This document shows, one piece after another, positions 1 through 7,500 of a DNA stretch of 64,000 bases. This stretch comes from a virus. The notes below the pieces were generated by a model. That model did no database searches. It saw nothing but the letters and a program-made list of their open reading frames with translations, and was not told where the DNA came from. How positions within the stretch are numbered: the stretch's first letter is position 1; every line of letters begins with the position of its first letter. The stretch is from positions 1-64,000 of the IMG/VR virus record IMGVR_UViG_3300023184_004167; one strand, 5' to 3'. Position numbers and translations under genes: made by a program.

Positions 1-840
1 AAGGATTATTTTTATTCCCCTCATATCCAGTAACTTTTGATTACTAATTCTTAATACCGATTAGTTAGACTAATCACTCCTTGAGATATTGGTTACTCTC
101 TTACTACTCCACTCTCTTAAGCCTTGCGAGCTTACTCAGGATTCGACTCCTTAGAGGTTTTTGGTAAAAATACATATTGACTTGGGGTCTTTATGTGCCT
201 CTGACAGCCAGAGACTATGTAGGTACCTGTCACCAACATCTGACGGACACTTTTCCTTGATTGATTAATTTGATTAACTTATTCAAAGTTTTAGTGGTTA
301 GTGGATTGAAAAGGAAGCGGTCCGTCGCCAGCTCAGTTATCTTTTGAACAACCGAATACTAAACTCCCTTATGCAACATCCCTGTCGCCATATTTTTGCT
401 CATCTTCAAAACAAAACCCTTGGTAGAGTTAGGTTAAGGACAACAACAGCACCACCTGTACGATGTCATACCTTTCGGCTTTAAGACAACCTTAATATTG
501 GACTACGTAGTAATGAAGTTGGATAACAACATTTCCCACATAAGTCCTACGGATTATTCTTATTGATGTTCCCATCTCAACCTGACAACCCACATTGCCA
601 AGTAATTTAACCACATCTCCTACAGTGTTACCCTCGGGTACTGAGGTTAAATTATATTCCGCCTGTGTGCTTAAGATTATTACTAATCCGCAACTTACTT
701 AAACCAAGTAAGTCACTTTATCCCGATTTCTCGGTTTATTTGATGACTACACACCGCCAATTATCTTTTATCAGTAAACATCTCAAAATCAACCCGAAGG
801 TCTCATTATCAATATCCTGAATGGATAATATTTTTATTCA
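1..840 (-). ncRNA. Putative large structured non-coding RNA (GOLLD/ROOL-type candidate)
   Basis: No open reading frame of useful length exists here on either strand, yet the DNA is visibly richer in G and C than the AT-rich genes around it, as expected for a structured RNA. Hairpins seen directly: 118-134 (5-bp stem), a long-range helix pairing 242-248 with 320-326 continued by 253-258 with 311-316, a perfect 8-bp hairpin at 693-713, and 723-734, which read on the minus strand is CCGA-GAAA-TCGG, a GNRA tetraloop. The tetraloop and the neighbouring tRNA-like gene favour the minus strand. Giant ornate phage RNAs (GOLLD, ROOL) are known to sit beside phage tRNAs, so that class is the first candidate, but I could not match a consensus. 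The RNA may continue beyond position 1. The ends given are approximate. Confidence 0.6.
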
Positions 841-859
841 AAGAACTATTAAATTTAAA

Positions 860-980
860 GAAGATGCTGGAATATTTACAACCACCCATTCCCCCCACTT
901 GTAATCACCGATTTTATTTTTAATTTTAAAAATTACTTTCGGTAGGGAAAGAATAATGGAATCTTTACAACCCCATCTTC
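860..980 (-). ncRNA. Stem-bounded RNA element, 121 nt
   Basis: The ends pair as a 7-bp closing stem: GAAGATG at 860-866 with CATCTTC at 974-980. Inside there is an A/T hairpin near 921-940 and an imperfect direct repeat, GGAATnTTTACAACC, at 869-883 and 958-972. It lies between the large RNA candidate and the repeat-spaced tRNA-like array and resembles the other stem-bounded units of that array. Strand is inferred from the tRNA-like gene. Function is unknown. Confidence 0.35.
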
Positions 981-985
981 TTCAT

Positions 986-1038
986 TTGTTTCACAAAGTT
1001 AAGAAGAACTTTTCAATTAATCAAATCTTTTTGAAACT
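986..1038 (-). repeat. Hairpin spacer repeat, copy 1
   Basis: First of three copies (others at 1131-1180 and 1360-1410) of a roughly 50-nt sequence. Its ends, GTTTCA and TGAAAC, are complementary, with a second short helix CAAAG/CTTTT just inside, so each copy can fold into a hairpin. It directly follows one stem-bounded element and precedes another, so it may be a processing or spacer signal in a polycistronic RNA. Confidence 0.75.
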
Positions 1039-1043
1039 TTTTT

Positions 1044-1129
1044 TTTTCGGTTTGATTCACCAGTAGCGACATCACCATACCGCTCTTCCAATCAATTCTT
1101 TTTAGGGAATCTGAAGAATTACCCCGAAA
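1044..1129 (-). ncRNA. tRNA-like stem-bounded element, about 85 nt
   Basis: The ends TTTCGG and CCGAAA pair and match the ends of the adjacent tRNA-Met-like gene. On the minus strand the interior contains a stretch resembling a tRNA D-arm (TTGGAAGAGCGG). I could not build a regular T-arm or anticodon arm, so this may be a degenerate or unusual tRNA, or another structured RNA. It sits between two copies of the hairpin spacer repeat. Confidence 0.35.
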
Positions 1130-1130
1130 T

Positions 1131-1180
1131 GTTTCACAAAGTTAAGAAGAATTTTTCATTCAGTCAAATCTTTTTGAAAC
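1131..1180 (-). repeat. Hairpin spacer repeat, copy 2
   Basis: Second copy of the GTTTCA...TGAAAC hairpin repeat. It lies immediately 3' (minus strand) of the tRNA-Met-like gene. The outer stem is conserved while the central part differs by several bases from copy 1, which suggests that the fold matters. Confidence 0.75.
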
Positions 1181-1189
1181 TTTTTTTTG

Positions 1190-1261
1190 TTTCGGGAGTT
1201 GGATTTGCACCAACGACTAAAAGCTTATGAGACTTTTCTGCTACTACTGCATTATCCCGAA
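1190..1261 (-). tRNA. tRNA-Met-like (anticodon CAT)
   Basis: The minus strand folds as a cloverleaf. The 7-bp acceptor is TTCGGGA/TCCCGAA. The anticodon arm is AAAGT-CTCATAA-GCTTT with anticodon CAT. The variable loop is TAGTC and the T-arm is GTTGG-TGCAAAT-CCAAC, followed by discriminator A. The D-arm is weak: a 3-bp stem (TGC/GCA) and a loop lacking the usual GG pair, so the gene is somewhat degenerate. CCA is not encoded. It could be an elongator or initiator Met tRNA, or an Ile tRNA read after lysidine modification; the sequence does not decide. It sits in an array of stem-bounded elements beside a large structured RNA candidate. Confidence 0.75.
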
Positions 1262-1294
1262 ATATAATATATTTAAAGAACTAATTTTAAAAGA

Positions 1295-1337
1295 AGTCCC
1301 ACAAACTTTTAGGTTTTCTCAAACCATTCGTGGGACT
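1295..1337 (-). ncRNA. Small stem-bounded RNA element, 43 nt
   Basis: An 8-bp closing stem (AGTCCCAC at 1295-1302 with GTGGGACT at 1330-1337) encloses a perfect 5-bp hairpin (GGTTT-TCTC-AAACC, 1312-1325). The 7-8-bp closing stem resembles a tRNA acceptor, but the unit is far too short for a tRNA. It lies between copy 3 of the spacer repeat and the tRNA-Met-like gene. There is no T-tract suited to a terminator on either side. Confidence 0.45.
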
Positions 1338-1359
1338 CGGTGAGACTCTCATCTCATTT

Positions 1360-1410
1360 GTTTCACAAAACTAAGAAAAAATTCTCATTTAATCAAATTT
1401 TTTATGAAAC
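1360..1410 (-). repeat. Hairpin spacer repeat, copy 3
   Basis: Third and most diverged copy of the 50-nt repeat (GTTTCA at 1360-1365, TGAAAC at 1405-1410). A 79-codon plus-strand reading frame over this copy is not credible as a gene because it runs through the repeat and the RNA elements. Confidence 0.7.
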
Positions 1411-1472
1411 TTTTTGTTTGGGGGATGTTCGTCCTTTCAGACGTAGCTTTATAAATATCCCCATATTCCCCA
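1411..1472 (-). ncRNA. tRNA-mimic element, about 60 nt
   Basis: An 8-bp end stem (GTTTGGGG/CCCCAAAC) closes two internal hairpins: AATAT-CCCC-ATATT and CGTC-CTTTCA-GACG. The result is a reduced cloverleaf with an acceptor-length stem but too short for a functional tRNA. It is the 5'-most unit (minus strand) of the array. The remainder, 1473-1564, shows no gene. Confidence 0.4.
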
Positions 1473-1564
1473 AACGACTACAAAGATATAAAATATTTTT
1501 TAAAAAGTCAAAAAAAATCCTGATAATTTTCATATCAGGACTTTTTTCATATTATGTTTTTTAT

Positions 1565-3679
1565 TTATTTCTGAACTAACATTCTAATGGTTTTTCTTGT
1601 ATTACCTATAATATATGTCACAAAATAAATACCATTTTGTAAATTACTATTGGTTATGGTTTTACTAAACACACCCAAATAACTTTGTGTTGTATAATTT
1701 CCAACCAATCTACTATACATATCAAATATTTGAATTTCAACTATTGAATTTTTTTGTGATGATGATTCAACATTTAAACTAAATGTACCATTATTTGGAT
1801 TTGGATATAAATTAACTTGGTCAATGGTTAAGTATTCATTACTCGCACCTCTTTGACCCACAGCACAATTTAAGTGTGTTAATGTTTTAGATACCGCAGC
1901 TCCTAATGCTCCACAAGTTGTTGAACTTTGTACTTTAAGTGCTCCTCCTCTAAACCCCGCATTAAATTGTAATGTTATAACAGAACTATCCATATTTGCA
2001 GATATGATTGTTGTTGATGCCGGTATTGTCCACCTAAATACAGTTATTGGTAATATTACTGAAGCCGCTGGTGATATTACAATGAAATTAACTGAACTTC
2101 CAATACAAGCATTATAGAATCCTGTATTTGAAATAAATGTAATTACTTTTGCCGGTGAGAATGATATTCCCTTTGCGGCTCCAAAATTTCCACAAGCCGA
2201 TTCCCCTTTAGCCGATAATCCCCCACCATTATAACCAGCATCAAAACTTAAATTAATTGAACTACTATCAGCATTTGCAGATATTATTGTTGTAAATGCA
2301 GGTTTAGTCCATCTGAATTTAATTGCGGGTACTTGTGCTATTGTAGGAATAGGATTTGTTAATGTATAATTAACTATTGCCCCAACACAAGGTGTTATTG
2401 TTCCATTTATTGCTGTTGGTGTTGGTGGTGCCGCTCTTGCAAATGCTAATGATGTTGCAGGTATTGAACCTATAGAATTACTTAATGAAACCGTAGCACC
2501 CCCTGAAGATTTTACAATAGTACTTATTGTATTAGTTCCTTGTCCGTTTGTTATGATATTACCAGCCCCACCTAAAACCCAAGCATAATAAACACCACTT
2601 TGATTCGCAACAGTGAATGTTCTAATTGTATCACATGTTTGAGGTTGAATTGAGGTTGTAATAGTAACAGGTGTTGGTAATCCTGTCGGCATTACACAAG
2701 TTCTTGTTATACTATCTGATGGGGGTGTACCCGTACAATTTGCAGGACTTGTTGTATAAGTTCTTATTTGAGTACCATTACTACAACTTGTCCATATTCC
2801 ATAAGTAAATGTACAAGGTAATCTACAAGTTCTTGTTATACTATCTGTTGGTGGTGTACCCGTACAATTTGCTGGACTTGTTGTATATGTTCTTGTTTGA
2901 GTTGTTCCGTTACAAGTTGTCCAACTACCATAAGTAAATGTACAAGGTAAACTACAAGCTCTTGTTATACTATCTGTTGGTGGTGTTCCAGTACATCCTG
3001 CAGGACTTGTTGTATATGTTCTTGTTTGAGTTGTTCCGTTACAAGTTGTCCAACTACCATAAGTAAATGTACACGCTGGTGGTGCAACATATTGATTTGA
3101 TGTTAATGATGTTGTGTAAACAAAATCACCTGTTTCATCACCACTATTATTACCTGCAACCGCTGCAATATAGAATTTAACTCTTGATTGTACCGCAGTT
3201 GGTACAGCTGGTGCAACCCAAGTTAAATTAGAATAAGTGTATGTTGCAGATGCCGTTGATGTTGGAGCATTTGCATGACTTAATTCATAATTACCATTTG
3301 CAATTGTTGGTGTTCCTTTTATGGATGTGTTAGTATTTTGTGTCACCCAAGTTCCAATAACTGCGTGAGTTAAAGTATCTATCGCTTTAATTGATACTCC
3401 CCATATTAATCTGTTTGCCGCAGAGTGAGTGATTTTAATGCTAAAAGGATATGATTGTCCTGCAGTAAATGTTGTAGGTAATCCGATAGCGGTTACACTA
3501 CCACCAGCAGGATTAACAGTTCCACTATGACAACTTGTGCAATTTCTTACTGTTGTACCGTTTAATGATGGTGCCGTTGAATATCCTGTCGGACAATTTG
3601 GATTACTTAAAACGAAAGCCGAACACATAAAAATTAATGTGGTTACAGCAATTAAAATTCTTTTGTTTAGTTTTTTCAT
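1565..3679 (-). CDS. Secreted T9SS cargo with choice-of-anchor-like N-terminus and three thrombospondin-like repeats
   Basis: This 704-residue protein starts with a signal peptide (about 1-25). A domain around residues 28-195 carries a CTSCH motif (47-51) followed by a Gly-rich beta region, as in Bacteroidota 'choice-of-anchor'/Reeler-like secreted proteins. CxxCH could bind haem, but the context fits the secreted-domain family better. Three 43-residue tandem repeats (203-331) have the pattern W..C....Q.RTY.....C.G....D, thrombospondin-1-like. Two Ig-like stretches follow. The C-terminus (about 625-704) is a T9SS sorting domain (NLYPNPNNGTF... ending in NGIYFV and a Lys/Arg-rich tail). It would be exported by the Sec and T9SS machinery of the host to the cell surface. 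No virion role is evident. It heads a cluster of secreted proteins that look host-derived. Confidence 0.85.
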   Translation of the reverse strand: MKKLNKRILIAVTTLIFMCSAFVLSNPNCPTGYSTAPSLNGTTVRNCTSCHSGTVNPAGGSVTAIGLPTTFTAGQSYPFSIKITHSAANRLIWGVSIKAIDTLTHAVIGTWVTQNTNTSIKGTPTIANGNYELSHANAPTSTASATYTYSNLTWVAPAVPTAVQSRVKFYIAAVAGNNSGDETGDFVYTTSLTSNQYVAPPACTFTYGSWTTCNGTTQTRTYTTSPAGCTGTPPTDSITRACSLPCTFTYGSWTTCNGTTQTRTYTTSPANCTGTPPTDSITRTCRLPCTFTYGIWTSCSNGTQIRTYTTSPANCTGTPPSDSITRTCVMPTGLPTPVTITTSIQPQTCDTIRTFTVANQSGVYYAWVLGGAGNIITNGQGTNTISTIVKSSGGATVSLSNSIGSIPATSLAFARAAPPTPTAINGTITPCVGAIVNYTLTNPIPTIAQVPAIKFRWTKPAFTTIISANADSSSINLSFDAGYNGGGLSAKGESACGNFGAAKGISFSPAKVITFISNTGFYNACIGSSVNFIVISPAASVILPITVFRWTIPASTTIISANMDSSVITLQFNAGFRGGALKVQSSTTCGALGAAVSKTLTHLNCAVGQRGASNEYLTIDQVNLYPNPNNGTFSLNVESSSQKNSIVEIQIFDMYSRLVGNYTTQSYLGVFSKTITNSNLQNGIYFVTYIIGNTRKTIRMLVQK
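2687..3073 (-). repeat. Three tandem 129-bp repeats encoding thrombospondin-like units
   Basis: Three consecutive in-frame 129-bp units lie in the T9SS cargo gene. The two units nearest the N-terminus (higher coordinates) are almost identical in DNA. The third has diverged (W.SCSNGTQ in place of WTTCNGTTQ), suggesting recent duplication of the first pair. Confidence 0.8.
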
Positions 3680-3703
3680 TTTTGATTTTTGATTTTCATA
3701 GGT

Positions 3704-4255
3704 TTATTTTATTATATTATATTCACAAATTACTTTAACTTTTGCAATGTCTGATATTGCATCAACAACAACACCCGGAACATCAATATTATAATCTCTT
3801 AAAGCAACATTAAAGTTTGCATTTGCGGTTATAACACCATTAACAATTGTAAAGGTTCCATTTGTTTCTACATTTTTTTTAACACCATGTATTTCTAATA
3901 CACCTTTAACATTAACAGGATAATTACCATCTTTTTTGAAATTAACAGATGTAATATTTGTTATTGTCCCTGTAAATGTTGATTTAGTATATTTTTCGCT
4001 TTCCATATAATTTTCATTAAAGTGGTCTTCCATTAAGGATTGTCTAAAATGATATTCTTTTATGTTAGTTGAAAATTGAAACTGTCCTGTTGTTGCATCA
4101 AAGACACTTATAGTTGTTTTGTTGATACCTATAACATCAACTAATGTTGAACTAGCATCAAATGTTACATTACCAGTTTTTGTGTAATATCTTTGAGCAA
4201 TCAAACTATTAACTAAAAAAAATGCTACAATTATTAAAATTAATTTTTTATTCAT
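3704..4255 (-). CDS. YceI-like secreted protein
   Basis: 183 residues with a signal peptide (1-20, ending before QRYYTK). The body has the YceI lipocalin-like pattern: an early strand with G.V.FDAS, a central F.....I.EYHFRQSLMEDHFNENYM segment, then F.GTI, then V.G.LEIHGVKK.V and a terminal beta region. YceI proteins bind long isoprenoid or amide lipids in the periplasm. It lies 24 bp upstream of the T9SS cargo gene on the same strand, so the two are probably co-transcribed. Such genes are common in Bacteroidota chromosomes and unusual in phages. Confidence 0.7.
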   Translation of the reverse strand: MNKKLILIIVAFFLVNSLIAQRYYTKTGNVTFDASSTLVDVIGINKTTISVFDATTGQFQFSTNIKEYHFRQSLMEDHFNENYMESEKYTKSTFTGTITNITSVNFKKDGNYPVNVKGVLEIHGVKKNVETNGTFTIVNGVITANANFNVALRDYNIDVPGVVVDAISDIAKVKVICEYNIIK

Positions 4256-4262
4256 ATTTTTT

Positions 4263-4751
4263 TTATTTTATATTATAACTTAATCTCAAGATAAATCCTG
4301 AGATACTATTATCGTGTTTTTGACTAAGAGCTGTGATATATTTACCTTCAACCCCCAATTTTCCAATATCAAAACGAATTGAAGTACAAAGAGTTTGTTT
4401 AAATCCATTATTTTCATTGAAAAAACTAACTCCAAACATTTGAGATAATGAAATAATTGAATCAATATGGGCTCTAACCCCTATTAATAATGGTGCTTGA
4501 AATAATGATTGGTTTTCATCTTTACCTAGAATGTAATCATACCCAGATACTAAAACATACCCCACGTTGTTATTAACTGGTAATACCTCCATCTCAACCA
4601 TTCCACCAATACCCGTGAAATGAGTATCCTTTAATGTTCCAATAGGTGTATAAAGTTCAGGGCCAATATTAAATTTAACATCTACCTTGTTCTGACTAAA
4701 AGAAGTCATAGTTGTAAGTAAAAAACCAAATAATATTAAAATTTTTTTCAT
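4263..4751 (-). CDS. Secreted beta-barrel-like protein, unknown
   Basis: 162 residues with a signal peptide (1-19, ending TSFSQ). The mature part alternates hydrophobic and polar residues and ends in an aromatic/basic strand (FILRLSYNIK), typical of small outer-membrane barrels or periplasmic beta proteins. It is 7 bp upstream of the YceI-like gene on the same strand. No specific family is recognised. Confidence 0.6.
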   Translation of the reverse strand: MKKILILFGFLLTTMTSFSQNKVDVKFNIGPELYTPIGTLKDTHFTGIGGMVEMEVLPVNNNVGYVLVSGYDYILGKDENQSLFQAPLLIGVRAHIDSIISLSQMFGVSFFNENNGFKQTLCTSIRFDIGKLGVEGKYITALSQKHDNSISGFILRLSYNIK

Positions 4752-4782
4752 AATTATTTACTGATAAATATCACAATAGGGC

Positions 4783-4815
4783 AAAAAAAAACAACAAACA
4801 CTAATGTTTGCTGTT
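4783..4815 (-). terminator. Rho-independent terminator
   Basis: On the minus strand AACAGCAAACA-TTAG-TGTTTGTTGTT forms an 11-bp stem (one G-T pair) and runs into a T-tract. It lies 24 bp beyond the stop of the gene at 4839-5348 and separates it from the downstream secreted-protein genes. Confidence 0.8.
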
Positions 4816-4838
4816 CTTTAATTTTGCCTTTTTTTTAA

Positions 4839-5348
4839 TTACAGGGTGTATGTAAAAACTATACCTAAGGTTTTTTGAACGTAATCTTTACGTGTGAAGT
4901 TCAAATATCTAAAATCTGCTGAGATTTTTTTAACTTGTAATCCAATGTAAGGTGAATAAATAAATTCAGTAGTTCCATACTCTTTTTTATTGTAGAATGA
5001 TGGCCCTGCACTTGCTCCAAAGTAGAAGGTTTCATTGATTGGATATCTAAGTCCCAACATAACGGGGATTTTAGCATAACCATTACCATCTGTCTTTGTA
5101 AATCTCAAGTAACCAGCGTCTGCGGTCAATGTAATTTTTTTGGAAATCTTTGTGTTCTTGTAAGTGACTTCACCCATTGTAGATGATGTCTTTAATCTAC
5201 TTTCTTCAACATTTACATCTACTGGAAGTCCTGTTGCAATTCCTACCCTGTAATTGAACTTAGATGTTGTTGGTGTTTTAACTGCCGGTGTTTGACCGAA
5301 TGTCGCGATAGAAGTAATAACCCCTAAGATAACGAATACTTTTTTCAT
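4839..5348 (-). CDS. Outer-membrane beta-barrel-like protein
   Basis: 169 residues with a signal peptide (1-18, ending TFGQ). The mature chain has repeated amphipathic strands with a barrel-like central motif (YFGASAGPSF) and a C-terminal strand ending in YTL. It is a single-gene unit with its own terminator downstream. Together with its neighbours it suggests that this locus remodels the host envelope, but that is an inference. No exact family is recognised. Confidence 0.6.
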   Translation of the reverse strand: MKKVFVILGVITSIATFGQTPAVKTPTTSKFNYRVGIATGLPVDVNVEESRLKTSSTMGEVTYKNTKISKKITLTADAGYLRFTKTDGNGYAKIPVMLGLRYPINETFYFGASAGPSFYNKKEYGTTEFIYSPYIGLQVKKISADFRYLNFTRKDYVQKTLGIVFTYTL

Positions 5349-5400
5349 AATTGTTTTTTTTAATTTTTAAAAATATATAAAGTTTTATTTGTGTTGTCAA

Positions 5401-5823
5401 CTATTTCTCTAAAATAATTTCAATTAACCTATGAAGATAGGTACCAGAAGTCTCGGCAGTAATTTCACTAATAGGAAAATAACCACATTCAGTATGTTCT
5501 GTTCCATCAATAGCATTAATTAAATCAGGCATAATTTCTTCATCTGTATTTAATAAATAAACATACATTAACCCTTTAACTTTTTTCCCATCTCTGGTGT
5601 GTCTTGGTATTAACCCAATGAATGTCAATGTCTTATCATCTATGTCTATGGCCGTCTCTTCAAAGAATTCTCTCTTTGCTGCGTCCATAGTTGATTCCGC
5701 ATCTTCTAACTTACCCGCAGGGATGCTCCACATACCAGGTAATATTCCTTGACTATTTCTTTTACAAAGAAGAACTTTATCCTTACATTTAACCAGTACA
5801 CCGACGTATCTTTTATTATCCAT
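5401..5823 (-). CDS. NUDIX hydrolase
   Basis: 141 residues from the ATG at 5823 (MDNKRYVGVL). A longer reading frame exists upstream but would overlap the divergent gene at 5837. The NUDIX box is complete except for a Gly-to-Ala change: G(K/L)EDAE...AAKREFFEETAIDI, giving the metal-binding REFFEE. Family members hydrolyse nucleoside diphosphates linked to other groups, such as oxidised nucleotides or NDP-sugars. The substrate is not readable from the sequence. It is divergent from the DUF192 gene with 13 bp between start codons. Confidence 0.85.
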   Translation of the reverse strand: MDNKRYVGVLVKCKDKVLLCKRNSQGILPGMWSIPAGKLEDAESTMDAAKREFFEETAIDIDDKTLTFIGLIPRHTRDGKKVKGLMYVYLLNTDEEIMPDLINAIDGTEHTECGYFPISEITAETSGTYLHRLIEIILEK

Positions 5824-5836
5824 TATATTTATTGTT

Positions 5837-6187
5837 ATGAAAGTTAAAATTAGTAAAAATATCTTTAAAGTCAAAACACTTACAGATAATTATTCTCAAT
5901 CAGTTGGAATGATGGGAAAGAAGTTTGACAAAGGATTCAATGGTCTTCTATTTTTAATGGGTGGCAAGAAGCAATGTTTTTGGATGAAGGATTGTTTAAT
6001 CCCTTTAGATATATTAATTATTAAAAATAATGTGGTTGTAAATATTCACGAAAACTGCCCTCCTTGTGAAGAAGATGATTGTCCGTCTTATTGTGGCAGA
6101 GGTAATATTGTATTAGAAATCGCCGGTGGTTCCTGTGAAGAATTAGGAATCCAATCCGGCGATTCAGTTGAGTATCTTTTTAATTAA
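5837..6187 (+). CDS. DUF192 family protein
   Basis: 116 residues with the DUF192 signature: a GMMG....GFNGLLFLM segment, the FWMKDCLIPLDILII core, and a C-terminal LEIAGG....LGI.SGD motif. A Cys-rich insertion (CPPCEEDDCPSYC, about 75-87) could bind a metal and is not usual for the family. DUF192 has no firm biochemical function. A TATATTTAT element directly precedes the start. It converges with the gene at 6184, overlapping by 4 bp. Confidence 0.8.
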   Translation: MKVKISKNIFKVKTLTDNYSQSVGMMGKKFDKGFNGLLFLMGGKKQCFWMKDCLIPLDILIIKNNVVVNIHENCPPCEEDDCPSYCGRGNIVLEIAGGSCEELGIQSGDSVEYLFN

Positions 6188-6594
6188 GGATTAAACACTA
6201 ACACTTTCATAGATGGTTCTAACTGCAATAGTTCACCATTCTTAAATTTAATGACTAATGTTCCCCCAATTGCTTGAATTTTTGTTTGTTGTTCAATCAC
6301 ATCAGAATGAGATTTAGGTCTCAAATCTATAACATATTTTTCATCCCCTTCACTACCTGAAGGTAAAATTGTTAATTTGTTACTTTTAATGGAAACCATC
6401 ATTCCTTCTTGTAATTCATTAAATCTTTTGCTGTTAATTATATCTTGCACCTTTTTTTTAGGGCCTAATTCGGAACCCATAGTATCAAAACCCATAGTCT
6501 TGTCCATACCCATATCTCCCATTTCATCTTCTTTGATAACTCTTTTAACTAAACGAACCAAATCTGATTCCGTTAATTTTATAATTTTTTTCAT
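6184..6594 (-). CDS. Putative virion-packaged protein with capsid-targeting-like N-terminus
   Basis: 136 residues. The N-terminus (MKKIIKLTESDLVRLVKRVI) is an amphipathic helix shared in kind with several other proteins of the window and reminiscent of T4 capsid-targeting sequences that are cleaved after packaging. An acidic, Met/Gly-rich linker (23-45) leads to a small beta domain (about 50-135) ending in a Val/Leu-rich strand. A TATATTTAT-type promoter element lies about 15 bp upstream. The role is inferred; the body matches no family known to me. Confidence 0.6.
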   Translation of the reverse strand: MKKIIKLTESDLVRLVKRVIKEDEMGDMGMDKTMGFDTMGSELGPKKKVQDIINSKRFNELQEGMMVSIKSNKLTILPSGSEGDEKYVIDLRPKSHSDVIEQQTKIQAIGGTLVIKFKNGELLQLEPSMKVLVFNP

Positions 6595-6626
6595 ATTTTA
6601 CTATTTTAATATAAATATACAGATAA

Positions 6627-6650
6627 TAAAAAAAGAGGTGTAAACCTCTT
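6627..6650 (-). terminator. Rho-independent terminator overlapping the methyltransferase stop codon
   Basis: On the minus strand AAGAGGT-TTAC-ACCTCTT is followed by a run of T. The stem begins at the stop codon of the gene at 6649-7500. Confidence 0.8.
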
Positions 6651-7500
6651 AATTTAATTCTATCTCCAATTGTTTTTTCTTATCAATAAACGCCTGAACC
6701 CTATCTCTCGCAACTTTAGTATATGTTTCACTTAACTCAATTCCAATCCATTGTCTATCTAATATTTCTGCTGCCACACAACTTGTTCCACTACCAGCGA
6801 ATGGGTCAAGGACAATGTCATTCTTATATGTAAGAATCTTTATCGCCTTACTCGGAATGTCCATTGAGAATGTAGCCTTCGTCATTTGTTTGGTATCATT
6901 CAAATACTTCCATTGTCCAAATACCAACTCCATAAAGTCTTTCTTATCTTGCTCCTGATACACAACCTTTTTCTTGATTGTACCATCTTCCATTTCAATA
7001 TCCGTAGGAACACCCTCCCATTGTGGGACGCCCTTAACTTTCTTAATATGTTGTTTCTTGTAAGCAAGAATAACACATTCCTTCGGATTATAGATATATG
7101 GTGACGATGGACTCATCCAAGAACCCCAAGCAGTAGTCTTACTTCTGTGGGGACTATCTTCTTCTAAATCAACAACACCAAAAAATTTAAACCCAACCTT
7201 CTTCATAACCGCCCAAAACTCAGAAACAAAGAATACTCTACCCCCACGAGTTTGAACATTTGTCTCATACGGAATATTAATACTAACTCTACCATCATCT
7301 TTGATGACTCTATATACTTCAGTCAACCATTTCTCAGTAAAGTCCCAATACTCATCCATTATCAGTTCATCATTATGTGTATCATATTTAATACCCACAT
7401 TGTATGGGGGGCTGGTACAAACTAAGTCAATACTGCTCTCAGGAAATGTTCCCATAACATCAATACAATCTCCGTTTATAATTCTATTTGTTTCTATCAT
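6649..7500 (-). CDS. DNA methyltransferase, N4-cytosine/N6-adenine beta class
   Basis: 283 residues. The catalytic motif TSPPYN (about 30-35) precedes the AdoMet-binding motif DPFAGSGT (about 237-244), the order of beta-class amino-methyltransferases. It transfers a methyl group from AdoMet to an exocyclic amine in DNA. No restriction gene is adjacent, so it is probably a solitary phage enzyme that protects the phage DNA. It overlaps the DUF3310 gene start-to-stop by 4 bp, so the two are co-translated. It is one of four DNA methyltransferase genes in the window. Confidence 0.9.
   Translation of the reverse strand: MIETNRIINGDCIDVMGTFPESSIDLVCTSPPYNVGIKYDTHNDELIMDEYWDFTEKWLTEVYRVIKDDGRVSINIPYETNVQTRGGRVFFVSEFWAVMKKVGFKFFGVVDLEEDSPHRSKTTAWGSWMSPSSPYIYNPKECVILAYKKQHIKKVKGVPQWEGVPTDIEMEDGTIKKKVVYQEQDKKDFMELVFGQWKYLNDTKQMTKATFSMDIPSKAIKILTYKNDIVLDPFAGSGTSCVAAEILDRQWIGIELSETYTKVARDRVQAFIDKKKQLEIELN

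Noticed and set aside
125-165. tRNA-like T-arm pattern (GGAGTCGAATCC) on the minus strand
   Set aside because: No acceptor, D- or anticodon arm can be paired around it; it is more likely part of the large RNA fold.
740-760. Short match to the 16S rRNA ACACACCGCC segment
   Set aside because: Only about ten bases match, flanking positions differ and no other rRNA landmark is present.
1340-1579. 79-residue plus-strand reading frame
   Set aside because: It runs through the hairpin repeat and stem-bounded RNA elements, is extremely Phe/Lys-rich from the AT-rich DNA, and has no neighbour operon.
3520-3545. CxxCH haem-binding motif implying a cytochrome c
   Set aside because: A single CTSCH in a secreted beta-domain context fits the choice-of-anchor type family better; no other cytochrome features are seen.
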